Shown: positions 1-10,185 of the stretch, piece by piece
Numbering within the stretch: position 1 is the first letter of the stretch
Layout of the letters: each line of letters begins with the position of its first letter
The notes under the pieces: model-generated
Told to the model about the DNA's origin: nothing
The model's database searches: none
Seen by the model: the letters and a program-made list of their open reading frames with translations, nothing else
Source of the DNA: Arachnopeziza araneosa
Taxonomy: Eukaryota > Ascomycota > Leotiomycetes > Helotiales > Arachnopezizaceae
Reading direction: 5' to 3'
Assembly (NCBI GenBank): GCA_003988855.1
Contig: QYAI01000068.1
Coordinates: 62,001-126,000, forward strand
DNA length: 64,000 nucleotides
Position numbers and translations under genes: made by a program

Positions 1-121
1 GTTGATGATGGCTCGTTGACTTCCACAAGGCTACCAGTGGCGACAATCTCGGAAAGCCCCAAGAAATCCGTCCACTTTCTGGAGCCACCCACAGCCCAAT
101 CAGCCTGCACTCATCGCCAAA

Positions 122-1396
122 ATGTGGCAGAATCCACGAGGCTATGATAATCCATTCACCTCCTCGATTCCTGCACAGACTTCTCTAAACGTCAATTGGG
201 CAAGGCTGTCCCGACCTTCGAGTCGACGGAGCACGCCTTTGAAAGTGGCATTGCTGCTTTTAATCATCACTACTCTTGTTCTAATTCAAGACTGGATCTT
301 TTCTCGTGGTTTAGAAGTGAGTGAGCTAGCCTTCTTAAACTTTTACTTATCAACTTAGGATGTTCAAATCGAGTCTCCATACCTCGCCTTCCAGCCCCCA
401 GAACCCCACCGCATTACCGATACGCTTGATGCCTTCCAATCATATAAGTTTAGGCATATCTGCAATGTCTCTTCTCTCGATCTGCACGCCCCTTTCGGTC
501 CTCTCTGCAGCGACCGTATTTCCATGCTGACAGCCATGTCATCTGGCGGACGAATTGGAAACGATGCTCCATATATGCCTCGGGGGTGTGATATGCGATG
601 GTTCACGACGGAAGAAATCTGCGATGTGCTAGCACGATTTGACAAAGTGGTTTTAGTCGGTGATTCGATGATCCGACATGTGATTGGCAGTATCAACATT
701 CTGATTCGAAAGGATCTGGGATATGGAGCAGTGACAGATTGGAACTTTTCTCCCCAGGAAAGGTGGGTTTCGTTCAGGAATACGAATACCACTAATTATG
801 ATTCATAGGAAGGAGTGTTTCTGTAATGAGCAATTTAATGTCAGGGCTTGTTCTGTGCAGGGTATATATAGAACTGCTGATGTTCTTGCTCATGACCCAA
901 CAAGTTTGACATGTTCACATATCAATGTTCAGAGTGGGTTCTTCTTCAGCAAGAAGAGCTTGTCTAATACTTGACAGTGGAGGAAATACAAACATTTCCA
1001 TCTCAAGGAGAAGTTGATCGACTCAAAGCCCTTGCTAGTGGTCAAAGGGATGCATTTATATTTGGGCATGGACTTTGGAGCGATCTCGACGTGAAGAGGA
1101 CCCTCGACTGGCTGGATGCTATCCTGGGAGCTCTCAAGCCGAAGCACGCTCTATTTGTAACGCCTAATGCCGCAGGAAAGGATAAGCCCGATGAATGGAT
1201 TGTGAGTCAAGGGAACAAAGCGCTCATGCTTTTTGAAGCGGCCATTGGGATGGAATCGAGGAAGAGGGGGATTGAACATATGGGAACGTGGAATATGAGT
1301 ATTCAGAGCAACAAGTATGACGGGGTGCATCTGGACATGAAGGGGAACTTGGTGAAGGCCATGATGGTCTTGAATTGGTTGAACCTGATTGAGTAG
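122..1396 (+). CDS. SGNH/PC-esterase-like membrane-anchored protein
   Basis: Four exons: 122-316, 359-762, 809-933, 978-1396 (380 aa). All three joins close in frame, and the ATG lies in a good context (CCAAAATG). A short N-terminal tail is followed by one hydrophobic helix (about residues 41-57), which suggests a type II membrane protein with a lumenal catalytic domain. VLVGDSMIRHV carries the GDS block of SGNH hydrolases, and a late DGVHLD supplies the DxxH block. In family terms this resembles the fungal GDSL/SGNH-like acyl-esterases related to Pmr5/Cas1p, which act on cell-wall or glycan acyl groups. That substrate is inference. The third intron is only 44 bases. Confidence 0.75.
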
Positions 1397-2075
1397 GAGC
1401 ATTGAGCGTCTGGCTAGTAGAAAGTTTAGAGTCTTCAATGGGATGGTGCACATGATCGGTTGAGCATCTTGGCCGCGGCAGCCGAAAGGCCTCTCAACAA
1501 GCGGTATAAATGCCCTTCCCCCTTTGTACCGAGAAGCTGCTATCTCCGCTATCATCTGTATTCTGGGAGAGATGATAGGAGGCCGAGTTTTGATCGAGTA
1601 ATGATCGAGTAACCTTCGGGTGCCGGGTGAAGAGGACCAACTTGCCTGCAGTGGGCTTAGGTGCAGGCTACCCGATTCGGGCCTCGCCTGCCATCAACGA
1701 CGACACCTTCTTCCAGCGCATCCGTTCTCCTAGAAGAGTCGCGTTCCCACTGACACCAGAGTCCTGACAGAGGCATGCAGTCGTACCCAAGATGAGTGTG
1801 GCTTCTTCTCCCTCCTTATGTAAGCGTGCGTAGGGCTGTCCTTGATCTAGGTTCCCGACCGAATGCCCCCGACGTGCTTTCGGATGCCAGGGCCAAGTTC
1901 CATCATGGCGGTCCAGCCTCATGTGCTAGGCTCAAGCTAGAAATCTCCTTACTCGATGGAAACGAAGAAACTGGTTTATATGGGCCCTCGAGCCGTTGTC
2001 GCGCGCCGGCTATACACCGTCTGGGAAGTACTGTGTACGCCAGATCGCCCGGAGGGCTGCATAGATAGCGATGAA

Positions 2076-2081
2076 GATAAG
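2076..2081 (+). promoter_or_regulatory. candidate GATA-factor (AreA-type) site
   Basis: The sequence is GATAAG, the core recognised by fungal nitrogen GATA factors, about 365 bases upstream of the allantoinase ATG. A second copy lies at 2328-2333. Purine catabolism genes are known targets of AreA/Gln3-type factors; binding here is inferred. Confidence 0.4.
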
Positions 2082-2327
2082 GATCTGGTGAGCTGTGGGC
2101 GGACCTGATCAAGGGGACTTGGATGTCCTGCACCCCACAATCTTTCTTCCGCAGGTTGATTATTTCATGGCAGGTAGCGCCAGTCAGTTTTCTTTCAGCT
2201 CCTCTTCCTCTTCTTTTCTTCTTTCCAATCTCCCCGAATTGCATACAAACAAAGATCCCTTCGTTGAGACTCTTTGTCAGCTTCTGATAGTCAAAATCTA
2301 CCACTTCCATTTGCTTCCCACACCCAC

Positions 2328-2333
2328 GATAAG
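2328..2333 (+). promoter_or_regulatory. candidate GATA-factor (AreA-type) site
   Basis: This is the second GATAAG, about 110 bases upstream of the allantoinase ATG and close to a TATA-like element. Paired GATA sites usually work better than single ones for nitrogen-derepression factors. No binding evidence can be read from sequence alone. Confidence 0.45.
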
Positions 2334-2440
2334 CACATTTCGTTAGCAACACCGTTTATATAGCCTGCACTGCCCTTTCTGCGACCCCAGAATTATCTCC
2401 TACCCTTTACTTTTGAGTTACAATCTTGCCATCCGGCAAA

Positions 2441-4102
2441 ATGTCCTACGAAAGTTTGAATGACTTCTTCTATCCTACTCCGGCCTTCACCCCACCAGGC
2501 GAATCACACATCCCACTTATCGTGCTCGTTTCCAGTCGAGCAGTCATTTACGACCAGGACGACAACTTAATTATATCTCCAGCAACCTTAACCCTCTCAC
2601 CACAGACTGGAACGATTATATCGATCCTCCCTACCATTTTACCACGCACCAGCTTCCCTCCCAATGCTACATATATCGACCATAGTCCTCACATACTGCT
2701 CCCTGGCCTTGTCGATGCACATGTGCACTTGAACGAGCCTGGGAGAACAGAATGGGAAGGCTTCCATACCGGAACTAGAGCCGCTGCATCCGGTGGTGTA
2801 ACGACAGTCATTGACATGCCATTGAATGCCATCCCTCCAACGACAACTGTTAATGGACTCAGGGAAAAGGTCAAGGCCGCTCAAGGACAATGTTGGGTTG
2901 ATGTGGGTTTTTACGGTGGCATCATCCCAGGAAATGCAGATCAATTGATTCCTCTAGTCGAAGCAGGCGTTCGAGGATTCAAGGGATTTTTGATCGAGTC
3001 TGGTGTGAGTCTCGCTTATGTCTTCCTCTCCATGTCTAATCATTTAATTCAGGTTGAAGAGTTCCCTGCCGTTTCGTCAGAAGATGTTGCTCTTGCTATG
3101 ACTACTCTGAAAAACACCCCAACAACACTCATGTTCCATGCTGAGATGATCCCACCTATCACTGATAGTGTGGGTGACGACGTACAGACCTCTCTCCCAC
3201 CCCTCTCACCTACTGGTCCATTGACATCATACTCGACATTCCTCTCCTCTCGACCTCCTGCATTCGAGACTTATGCTGTCTCGGAGGTGCTGTCATTAGC
3301 ACATTTGGCGCCTGATCTCCAGCTGCATATCGTGCATCTGTCTGCTATTGAAGCGATTCCAATATTGAGAGAAGCACGAAAGAATGGGATCAAGATTACC
3401 GCTGAGACATGCTTCCACTATCTGGCTCTTGCGGCTGAGCAGGTTGAAGATGGTGATACCAGGCACAAATGCTGCCCTCCAATTCGCTCAGAAAATAACC
3501 AGTCAGGTCTATGGAGAGAGCTTTCACGCCCAGATTCGGTAATACAAACTATCGTCAGTGACCACAGTCCATGTACGCCAGAATTAAAATTGCTTCCAGA
3601 TCACTTTGGACATAAACATAGCAAGGACGAATTTGTGACAGTCAACGGGGAGCGTTTGACTCGGGAGCAAGCGGCTGAGATTGAAAAAGGTGATTTTTTC
3701 GCCAGCTGGGGCGGGATATCTTCTGTCGGTCTTGGTCTTCCGATTCTCTGGACTGAAGCGACATCCCGCTCGGCTCCACTTTCGATCACGGATGTTATAA
3801 GACTGTGTGCTGTTAATACTTCCAAGCAAGTAGGATTGAGCCACAAGAAAGGCGCCCTTAGACCAGGTATGGATGGCGACGTTTGTGTGTTTGATGACGA
3901 GGGAACTTTCGTCGTCGGGAGGGAGCAGATGCTGTTCCGAAACAAGGTCTCGCCATATCAAGGTAGGACAATGCGTGGAATGGTTAAGGAGACATGGGTA
4001 CGAGGACAAAAAGTCTTCCAGCGCAATGGCGTGAATGGTGGGTTTGTAGGAAAGGGTGGCTTGCCCGTTGGAAAACTGCTACTGGAACGGCGGAGGGTTT
4101 GA
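2441..4102 (+). CDS. allantoinase
   Basis: Exons 2441-3004 and 3053-4102 (537 aa). It hydrolyses allantoin to allantoate in purine nitrogen salvage. It is a dihydroorotase/amidohydrolase-fold enzyme with the metal-binding HVHLNEPG loop, the FKGF lysine that is carbamylated in this family, HAEM, HLSA and DHSPC. The 48-base intron keeps the frame open, so an unspliced reading would insert 16 residues. Removing it gives SGVEEFP, the conserved family sequence, so the intron is real. The open frame extends upstream only through a TTG; the ATG at 2441 is the sensible start. Two GATAAG elements upstream suggest nitrogen control. Confidence 0.93.
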   Translation: MSYESLNDFFYPTPAFTPPGESHIPLIVLVSSRAVIYDQDDNLIISPATLTLSPQTGTIISILPTILPRTSFPPNATYIDHSPHILLPGLVDAHVHLNEPGRTEWEGFHTGTRAAASGGVTTVIDMPLNAIPPTTTVNGLREKVKAAQGQCWVDVGFYGGIIPGNADQLIPLVEAGVRGFKGFLIESGVSLAYVFLSMSNHLIQVEEFPAVSSEDVALAMTTLKNTPTTLMFHAEMIPPITDSVGDDVQTSLPPLSPTGPLTSYSTFLSSRPPAFETYAVSEVLSLAHLAPDLQLHIVHLSAIEAIPILREARKNGIKITAETCFHYLALAAEQVEDGDTRHKCCPPIRSENNQSGLWRELSRPDSVIQTIVSDHSPCTPELKLLPDHFGHKHSKDEFVTVNGERLTREQAAEIEKGDFFASWGGISSVGLGLPILWTEATSRSAPLSITDVIRLCAVNTSKQVGLSHKKGALRPGMDGDVCVFDDEGTFVVGREQMLFRNKVSPYQGRTMRGMVKETWVRGQKVFQRNGVNGGFVGKGGLPVGKLLLERRRV

Positions 4103-4554
4103 ACAAGCAAGAGATGACTCTGATGATTGATGATGGATGATGGATGATTGGATGCATAAACGGCTTGGGCGTAACACTGACTTTAGCTGCTGGCATTTCC
4201 AACGCGCGGTTCTAGTGCATATGGGTATAATAACAAATGAATGAAAATGATTTGAAATATATCAAGTACCGTGAGATTTCAACCACTGCGAAGCTAAATT
4301 TGACGAGGCGCGAGGCGCACGGCGTCTGTTGCTGGGGGTCAGCCTTTTCTTGAGACAACCTCGGCAGCCTTGTCGTTGAGGCTTCCGACAATCACCTGCA
4401 ACAAGGGGATCGAAGCACCAGAGCAGAACGCATCTATTTAGTACAACTGTCGAGAGACAAGAAGCATGTCTCCTTGAGTCACAACCACGGATTTCGTCAG
4501 CATACCGAGTATGCGCATCTCGAATCTTCCCGTCTCTGTGTGACGTACGTACCT
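4103..4554. repeat. intergenic, with short GATGATGGAT-type repeat
   Basis: The 3' flank of the allantoinase gene has an imperfect GATGAT/GATGATTG simple repeat around 4117-4155. The rest is the probable promoter of the next gene. No gene is supported. Confidence 0.4.
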
Positions 4555-6142
4555 ATGACCTCTGTAACGACAACGCCAACCATGGACGAATTCACAGCCG
4601 ACGCATTCGTGAATCGTGATGATCCAGTACCTGTAACTGCATTCGATGCGAACATTGATCTCTCCGATGAGAGTCACGATAACCCTTCGGAAGAACGCAA
4701 GAGGGATCGACTGAGGAAACATGGCAGAAACCTCAAAGAGAATATCAAGAAGGTTGGGAAAACGTCAGAAATGGGAGTGAGCATGCAGGATCGATTGCTG
4801 GAGAAGTAAGATTATATATGTCTCTGTTTAGAAATATATTAATTGTGAATCCAGACTCCTGCAGCAAGTAATACCTGTCGAGGACCTTTCTTCCTCTCGT
4901 GCCGAAACAACTTCTCTAACCCAAGACTTCACGGTTCGACCATCTTTCTCGATACCTACGATGTCCGCCAACTTCCGGCGCTTCAATGCACGTATCGGGG
5001 TGGTTTTTGTCTTTCAAGCAAAGGTTATCCGATTGATGTCCTGGCATAACCCAATCCACACTGTCTCGTTTCTCTCAATATACACATTCGTCTGTCTTGA
5101 CCCGTACCTCCTGACAGTACTACCATTTGCTATCTTGATCCTCGCTCTACTCATCCCATCCTTTATAGCTCGACATCCTGCTCCTCCACCAACCATAACG
5201 TCCTCATCAGTCCCATACTCAGCGACTGGACCTCCATTAGCGCCAGCTCCAACAGTCAAACCAGTGAAAGAATTATCTAAAGACTTCTTCCGGAATATGA
5301 GAGATCTCCAGAACAGTATGGAAGATTTCTCTCATCTCCATGACAAAGTTATCTCGATCCTCACACCACCAACTAATTTCTCCAACGAACCGCTGTCTTC
5401 CACGCTATTCCTCTTCGCCTTTCTTACGGCCTTAATTCTCTTCATAGCCTCCCACCTCTTACCCTGGCGTCTTATATTTCTCATCCTAGGTTGGACAGTA
5501 ACTTGCACTGGGCACCCCATGGTGCAGCGACAAATGCTCAGCACCCATCAGCAACATGTTGCGCCTCGCGAAGCGGAAGCAAAGTCCCTTCTCGACTCAT
5601 GGATCGCTCGAGATATCATTCTTGATTCCGCACCTGAGACTCGAGAAGTTGAGATCTTCGAGTTACAGCACCTGTCTCAAGCTGGAGAGTGGGAGTCCTG
5701 GCTGTTCTCTTCATCTCCATATGATCCGTTATCAGAAGCGAGGATCAAACATGAGAGACCGAAAGGGACTCGGTTTTTCGAGGATGTGAAACCTCCCACG
5801 AGTTGGGAATGGAGTGAGAAGAAGTGGGCTTTAGATCTGTGGAGCAGGGAATGGGTTGAGGAGAGAATAATTACGGGAGTTGAGGTTGAGACGGAGGGTG
5901 AGAGATGGGTTTATGATATTCGGTATGAGTATGATGACCATGATCCCGGTTTCCTCTACGGAGAGGACATACCCACACCGTCTAAAGGGAAGAAGACCCT
6001 GCTTCCGAGCTGGGAAGAAGGAAGTGAAGCAGAAAGTGAAGGCAGAGGGAGAAGAGGGGAATGGAGAAGGAGGAGATGGGTCCGAATGGTAAAGCGGCAA
6101 TTACAGCACAGGAGTTCTGGAGCTGAGGCTTTGAAAATTTGA
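4555..6142 (+). CDS. Pex23/Pex30-family peroxin (dysferlin domain)
   Basis: Exons 4555-4805 and 4855-6142 (512 aa; 503 aa from the alternative ATG at 4582, which has the better ACCATGG context). The N-terminus is acidic. A reticulon/Pex24-like membrane region follows, with hydrophobic stretches around LLTVLPFAILILALLIPSF and LFLFAFLTALILFIASHLL, then LIFLILGWTVTCTGHP. The C-terminal half has Trp-rich DysFN (WESWLFSSSPYDPLSE, WEWSEKKWALDLWSREW) and DysFC (RWVYDI, RRRRWVRMVKR) signatures. This layout is typical of Pex23/Pex30-32 proteins, which act at ER-peroxisome contacts and control peroxisome number and size. Assignment within the family is uncertain. Confidence 0.85.
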
Positions 6143-6218
6143 ATGTACATGCTCGCTATCTCTAAACGCGCTAAAATATTGAAGATATACAATGCCTCCT
6201 CTTTCCTCCTTTATTTGT

Positions 6219-7096
6219 TTAACCTCCATCGCCGCCACCCCCGTCACCACCACCACCACCTCCTCCTCCACCATCTCCTCCTCCCCCTCCTCCCCCCGAA
6301 TCTCCTCCTCCCCCTCCTCCACCCGACTCTCCTCCGGCATAACCACGTGACGGTCTATTATAAGCCCTTACACGGGAGCCGTTCGTGTCCCAACAGCCTT
6401 GCAGTTCCGATAGGTTTGCCGGGCGAGGCTGTCCCATCACGTCTTTCTCGCCGTACATGCGCCAGCATTGGTTGAGTTCGGTTTGGGTTGGCGGTGGTGG
6501 AACACTAGATAGCCGTCAGTCGGCGAACGCGGGCAAGAAGGGTGGCATGATGCAATGCTCGCTCGTTCAAAGATAGATGAGGAACAAGATCCGTTGAAAA
6601 TTAAATGAAACGGGAATAATAGAATGTAAGGAGAGGTAGGCGGAATCGACTTACTAAGGCAATTTGAAATATTTTGTATGCACCTTACTCCACCCATTAG
6701 TCACGAACTTGATCACGAAACCAAAGGCAACGAAGGCAATGATTGCAGCTACGATGATCAGTCCCTGCACCACTTTGCTCTGGCTATCCCACCACTGAAA
6801 ACGCAGCGAGTTAGCAACTTCCTTTGATAGCTGGCTTTAGGAGGGAAGGGTGTCTGCGATTTACTCGAGAATAGATCGCTTGAAATTCTCGTTCAAGAGC
6901 AGAAACATCCATAGAATGCCAATGGGCTAGGAATACTGACTGCTGTTTCTGCATCGGCGGTGGTAGTTGCAGCGCGCGGAAGGGTCAGGGTTGATGTCTG
7001 ACGCTGTCGGAGGGTGAGAGAGGGTATAGGTATTGGTTCAGCATTGGTTGCTGCTATGCTCAAGAAGAGATAGATAGGGAGCGCAAGGGCGCGCAT
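6219..7096 (-). CDS. small single-pass membrane protein with Gly-rich tail
   Basis: Exons (minus) 7096-6941, 6794-6655, 6504-6219 (193 aa), all closing in frame. A signal peptide at the start (MRALALPIYLFLSIAATNA) is followed by a short Thr/Pro-rich ectodomain, one transmembrane helix (VVQGLIIVAAIIAFVAFGFVIKFV), a Pro-rich spacer (YVPPPPTQTELNQCW) and a C-terminus of about 40 residues that is nearly all Gly with spaced Asp/Ser. This makes a type I membrane protein with a disordered cytosolic tail. I do not recognise a named family. The Gly tail is encoded by a GGA/GGT-rich simple-sequence tract that is likely length-variable. The 150-base second intron is long for this window. Confidence 0.7.
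6227..6335 (-). repeat. trinucleotide-rich Gly-coding low-complexity tract
   Basis: The forward strand is an almost pure C/T/A tract of CCT, CCA and CCC triplets, which reads as Gly codons on the minus strand. It encodes the tail of the membrane protein above and is a likely site of replication slippage. Confidence 0.8.
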
Positions 7097-7961
7097 CTTC
7101 TCAAGCTTGGGTTGGTTGTGAGGGTCTCTGAGCAGACGGGAGATCAGCGGGTGTCAGATCTTTATATCTGTGTCGTCGTCACCGAATAGGTAAGTCCTCC
7201 ACCAGCGCTTCCGTACGGGGCATGATTGCGACGCATCAGAGAATCAATATTGACCAGCTGAGCATGGCATGGCTGTGTTGGGTGGTGCTCTGTTTGCAGG
7301 CTGTGACACCACACCCGAGGTCCGCTATACCAGGTTCGGAATTCCAAGACATAGGGCTGAGTCGCCCTGTCGTAGGGCATCGAATGAGAAGGAGAGGCGT
7401 GCCGTGTGTACCGGAGAGTGGAGGGGATGGTCGTCGCTTGAACGGACCTGTTGCTGCGTGGAGGGGCTGGGGAACCACCGTGGGTATTGTGGCTGAATAG
7501 AAGAAGTGCAACAAGTGGGAGGCAGTGTCAAGCGTGAAGAGAGTAAATTGGTGTGTAAGTATCTGCGTACTTTGCACTTTATATGCCGTCCTTCTCTTAT
7601 CCCGAATATGCAATTTTGGCTCGTGTTGTTGAGATTTGGAGCGTTGCATCGCGGCGGCGACGTTGGTTGTTGGGACTTGCTTCCTGAAAAGCCGTGATAG
7701 CAGATTACAATGCCTTCAGATATGCGTGTTTGAGCCAGATTCGTAACGTCCCGAGACCTAATTATAATTTAAAATTTGCAGCAAACCATGACAAGTCTTA
7801 CGCTCTTAAATATACAGAGTTATAGAAAGCATCTTCAAAGACACCTGACGATAAGATGGTACTGCAAAAGCTCGATTAGATGTAGCCAAAATTCCAAAGG
7901 TACCCCGCCAGCCATTTCTCACCATTACGCTCAAGATGCCATCCAAGGAGTCTATCTGGTA
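7097..7961. other. intergenic region
   Basis: Short overlapping open frames on both strands show no family resemblance and mostly lack a usable start. The region holds the promoter of the Gly-rich membrane protein gene (left) and the 3' flank of the nicotinate phosphoribosyltransferase gene (right). I see nothing else. Confidence 0.4.
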
Positions 7962-9381
7962 TCACTTTTTTGCTTCATCCTCCGTTCCCCATCTGTGCTC
8001 TTCATCGCCCAAATTCCAGTCCTTCTCCACGTAACCAAGGTCTTTCTTGACCTTCTCAACCGTCTCTTTGTCTCCGGTGTTCTTCCCGATATTATCACTG
8101 ATCTTGACAGCATTCTTTCCAGCCGCCGAGCTCAACTTGATGACAATATTGAGTGGTGTTGACTTCTTACCAGTCTTGGTATTGATAAAGTCGTTGGTAA
8201 GATAGGTCCCCACTCCAAAGGTACAATTGAAGCCGGCCTCCTCCGAGATCTTCTTGTACTCTATACACAAGTCGATGTTCAAGGAATCTGAAAAGACGAT
8301 TGTCTTTTTGTCACTGACTTTCTCCTTCTCGTAGAATTCCTTCATAATCTTCACAAAGGTAGCCGGGTCACCAGAGTCCTGCCGGACTCCCACAAAGATA
8401 TCGGCAAAGGTCTTGTTAGACTTTGGACTTCCTTTCGTGAATTCCTCGGGTAACTGCTGACTGAATGATCTCAAGAAGGCCGGCGTTCCGAAAGTGTCCG
8501 TCAATGCGATGCCGAGAACGCCTTCTCCGAAACAACCAACCCAGTAGCTCAGCGCTCGACTGGTCGCAATCTCATAATCTCCAATGATAGCTGCCACACC
8601 CATGAACCATTCGTGTGCCACTGTTCCAATAGGAGGAATACCGAATCGCATCGCCAAATGCACATTACTTGTTCCCGAAATCTTGCCTGGTAAACCTCTC
8701 TTCTCGCCTTCCTTCTTCGCCTTGACCAAGCCGCGAAAGACCAGAGCTTGAGTATGATAGTCTCGTCGCCGCCGGGTCCCGAATTCAGATGCCACACAAC
8801 CAGCTTCAAGCAAACGCATTCCCTTCTCATACGCCTTGTCTTCCTGTCCATCGTATGACCAGTCCTTGTCCATGAACAAAAAATATGCTTCGCTTGTCAA
8901 GGCTAGGAGAGGAATTTCATAGAGTATTGTTTCGACCCATAGTCCCTTCACTTTCAAGTTGATTTCTCCAATATCCTCGTCACTGCTAGTGTCACTGTCT
9001 GGAGTGAAAGTAGCTTCTATTTGCTCTCGCGGGTTGAGTCGGAACTCCTTGAGGAAGTCGAGGTAGGGTTTGTTGAGGTACGTGCAAGTGGATTGAAGGA
9101 AACGGAGTTCATCATTTGAAAGAGCGATATTACCAAGCTCTGTTTGATGTTAGTGTCTTGTGCAGGCGAGGCTGAGGGAGCGAACTGTTGATCTGAGCCT
9201 GGAGCCAGCGAAAAGCAGCTCGGGACAGCTTCTTTTCAGGAGTACGGTTCTTGAACTGATAAGTAACAGGAGTGTCTGGGAAATATTTAAGGACGGCGCA
9301 TTGCATGGTGAGCTTGTAGAGATCCGTGTCCAAGAAGGAGATGACTCCTTCTGGAAAGGGGTTCGATCCATTGAACTCCAT
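7962..9381 (-). CDS. nicotinate phosphoribosyltransferase
   Basis: Exons (minus) 9381-9186 and 9139-7962 (457 aa). It converts nicotinate and PRPP to nicotinate mononucleotide in NAD salvage (yeast Npt1 family). Early motifs are SFLDTDLYKLTMQ and FKNRTP. Core motifs are FGTRRRRD, SGTSNV, HEWFMG, TDTF, VGVRQDSGDP, FSDSLN and FGVGTYLTND; the last three build the phosphoribosyl and base site. The second acceptor choice gives INKLGN across the junction, as expected. The upstream frame starts at a TTG; the ATG at 9381 is chosen. Length is normal for the fungal enzyme. Confidence 0.93.
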
Positions 9382-10185
9382 GATGCTAGAGTTGATGAGG
9401 AGGAGTCTGAAGATGGGGAAGAACAAGGAGGAGCTCCAGCGAGGTGAGGTCCGTCATAGACTCATGAGATTGTTTGAGGTTACGCGGTCTTGCAGATTTG
9501 ATTATCTCTTTATCGGGATGCCCCGCCATCAGCCCCGCTCTTAAGCGTACACAAGCGATCCCTTTCCGTGGTGGGCAAAAAGTAAACAAAAATCATCACG
9601 CTCATCTACAAGTATGTATCTACATCTACGGACAGCGGAGTTCTATTCATGCTCACAAGTTCCGAGTATGACCATTCGAGGAATCAGTCATGTTTTCTCA
9701 AGTAATCAAGTTATAGCTTCCATGAAGCGAAATTGAGTGGCTGGGTTTGGGTGTTTGGTTCTCTATGGAATTAGGACGTGCAAGGTTATGCAACCAGGTG
9801 CACGAAAGAAACGTGTAGGGATCGGTATGGTTGGGACGTTGAGTATGACTGGTCTGAGTTCAATTTGTGTTCTCGCATTTGAGTTATCCGCGCCTTTGAC
9901 CCTGAAACGATAAATCATAGCCATGGTGGTGTTCGCGGCGATATTTCTCCATCAAGCCCTTCTTGCTCCGTAATAGGGAAAAGGATACTTGGAGCTAGAA
10001 CAGCTCATCTTCCCTCTTTCGGCAAGAAGTCAATCAAATCTCCGACAGAGTGATAGACGAGTATATCATGCTGACACAATAATGCTTCCCATCATTTTAC
10101 TATCATCTCCTGTAAGTTGAGTGGGGTCATCTTTCGAAAAGTGAGTAGAGATTGGCCCTGTCAGACGTTGAAATCATCGTTATCA
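9382..10185. other. intergenic region
   Basis: Promoter of the nicotinate phosphoribosyltransferase gene and 3' flank of the F-box gene. No supported gene; the few open frames are under 75 codons. Confidence 0.4.

Larger units (their letters stand above)
1397..2440. other. intergenic region upstream of allantoinase
   Basis: I see no supported gene. Open frames on both strands here start at non-ATG codons and match no family. The 3' part is the allantoinase promoter and contains two GATAAG elements and a TTTATATAG TATA-like stretch near 2354. Confidence 0.5.

Noticed and set aside
1903..2352. 149-codon minus-strand open frame upstream of allantoinase
   Set aside because: It starts at a non-ATG codon, has no family pattern, and lies over the allantoinase promoter with its GATA sites.
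3005..3052. 16-residue insertion in allantoinase
   Set aside because: This is a 48-base intron that happens to stay open; removing it restores SGVEEFP.
6143..6475. Pro/His/Leu-rich plus-strand frame
   Set aside because: It is the antisense of the Gly-coding tract in the membrane-protein gene.
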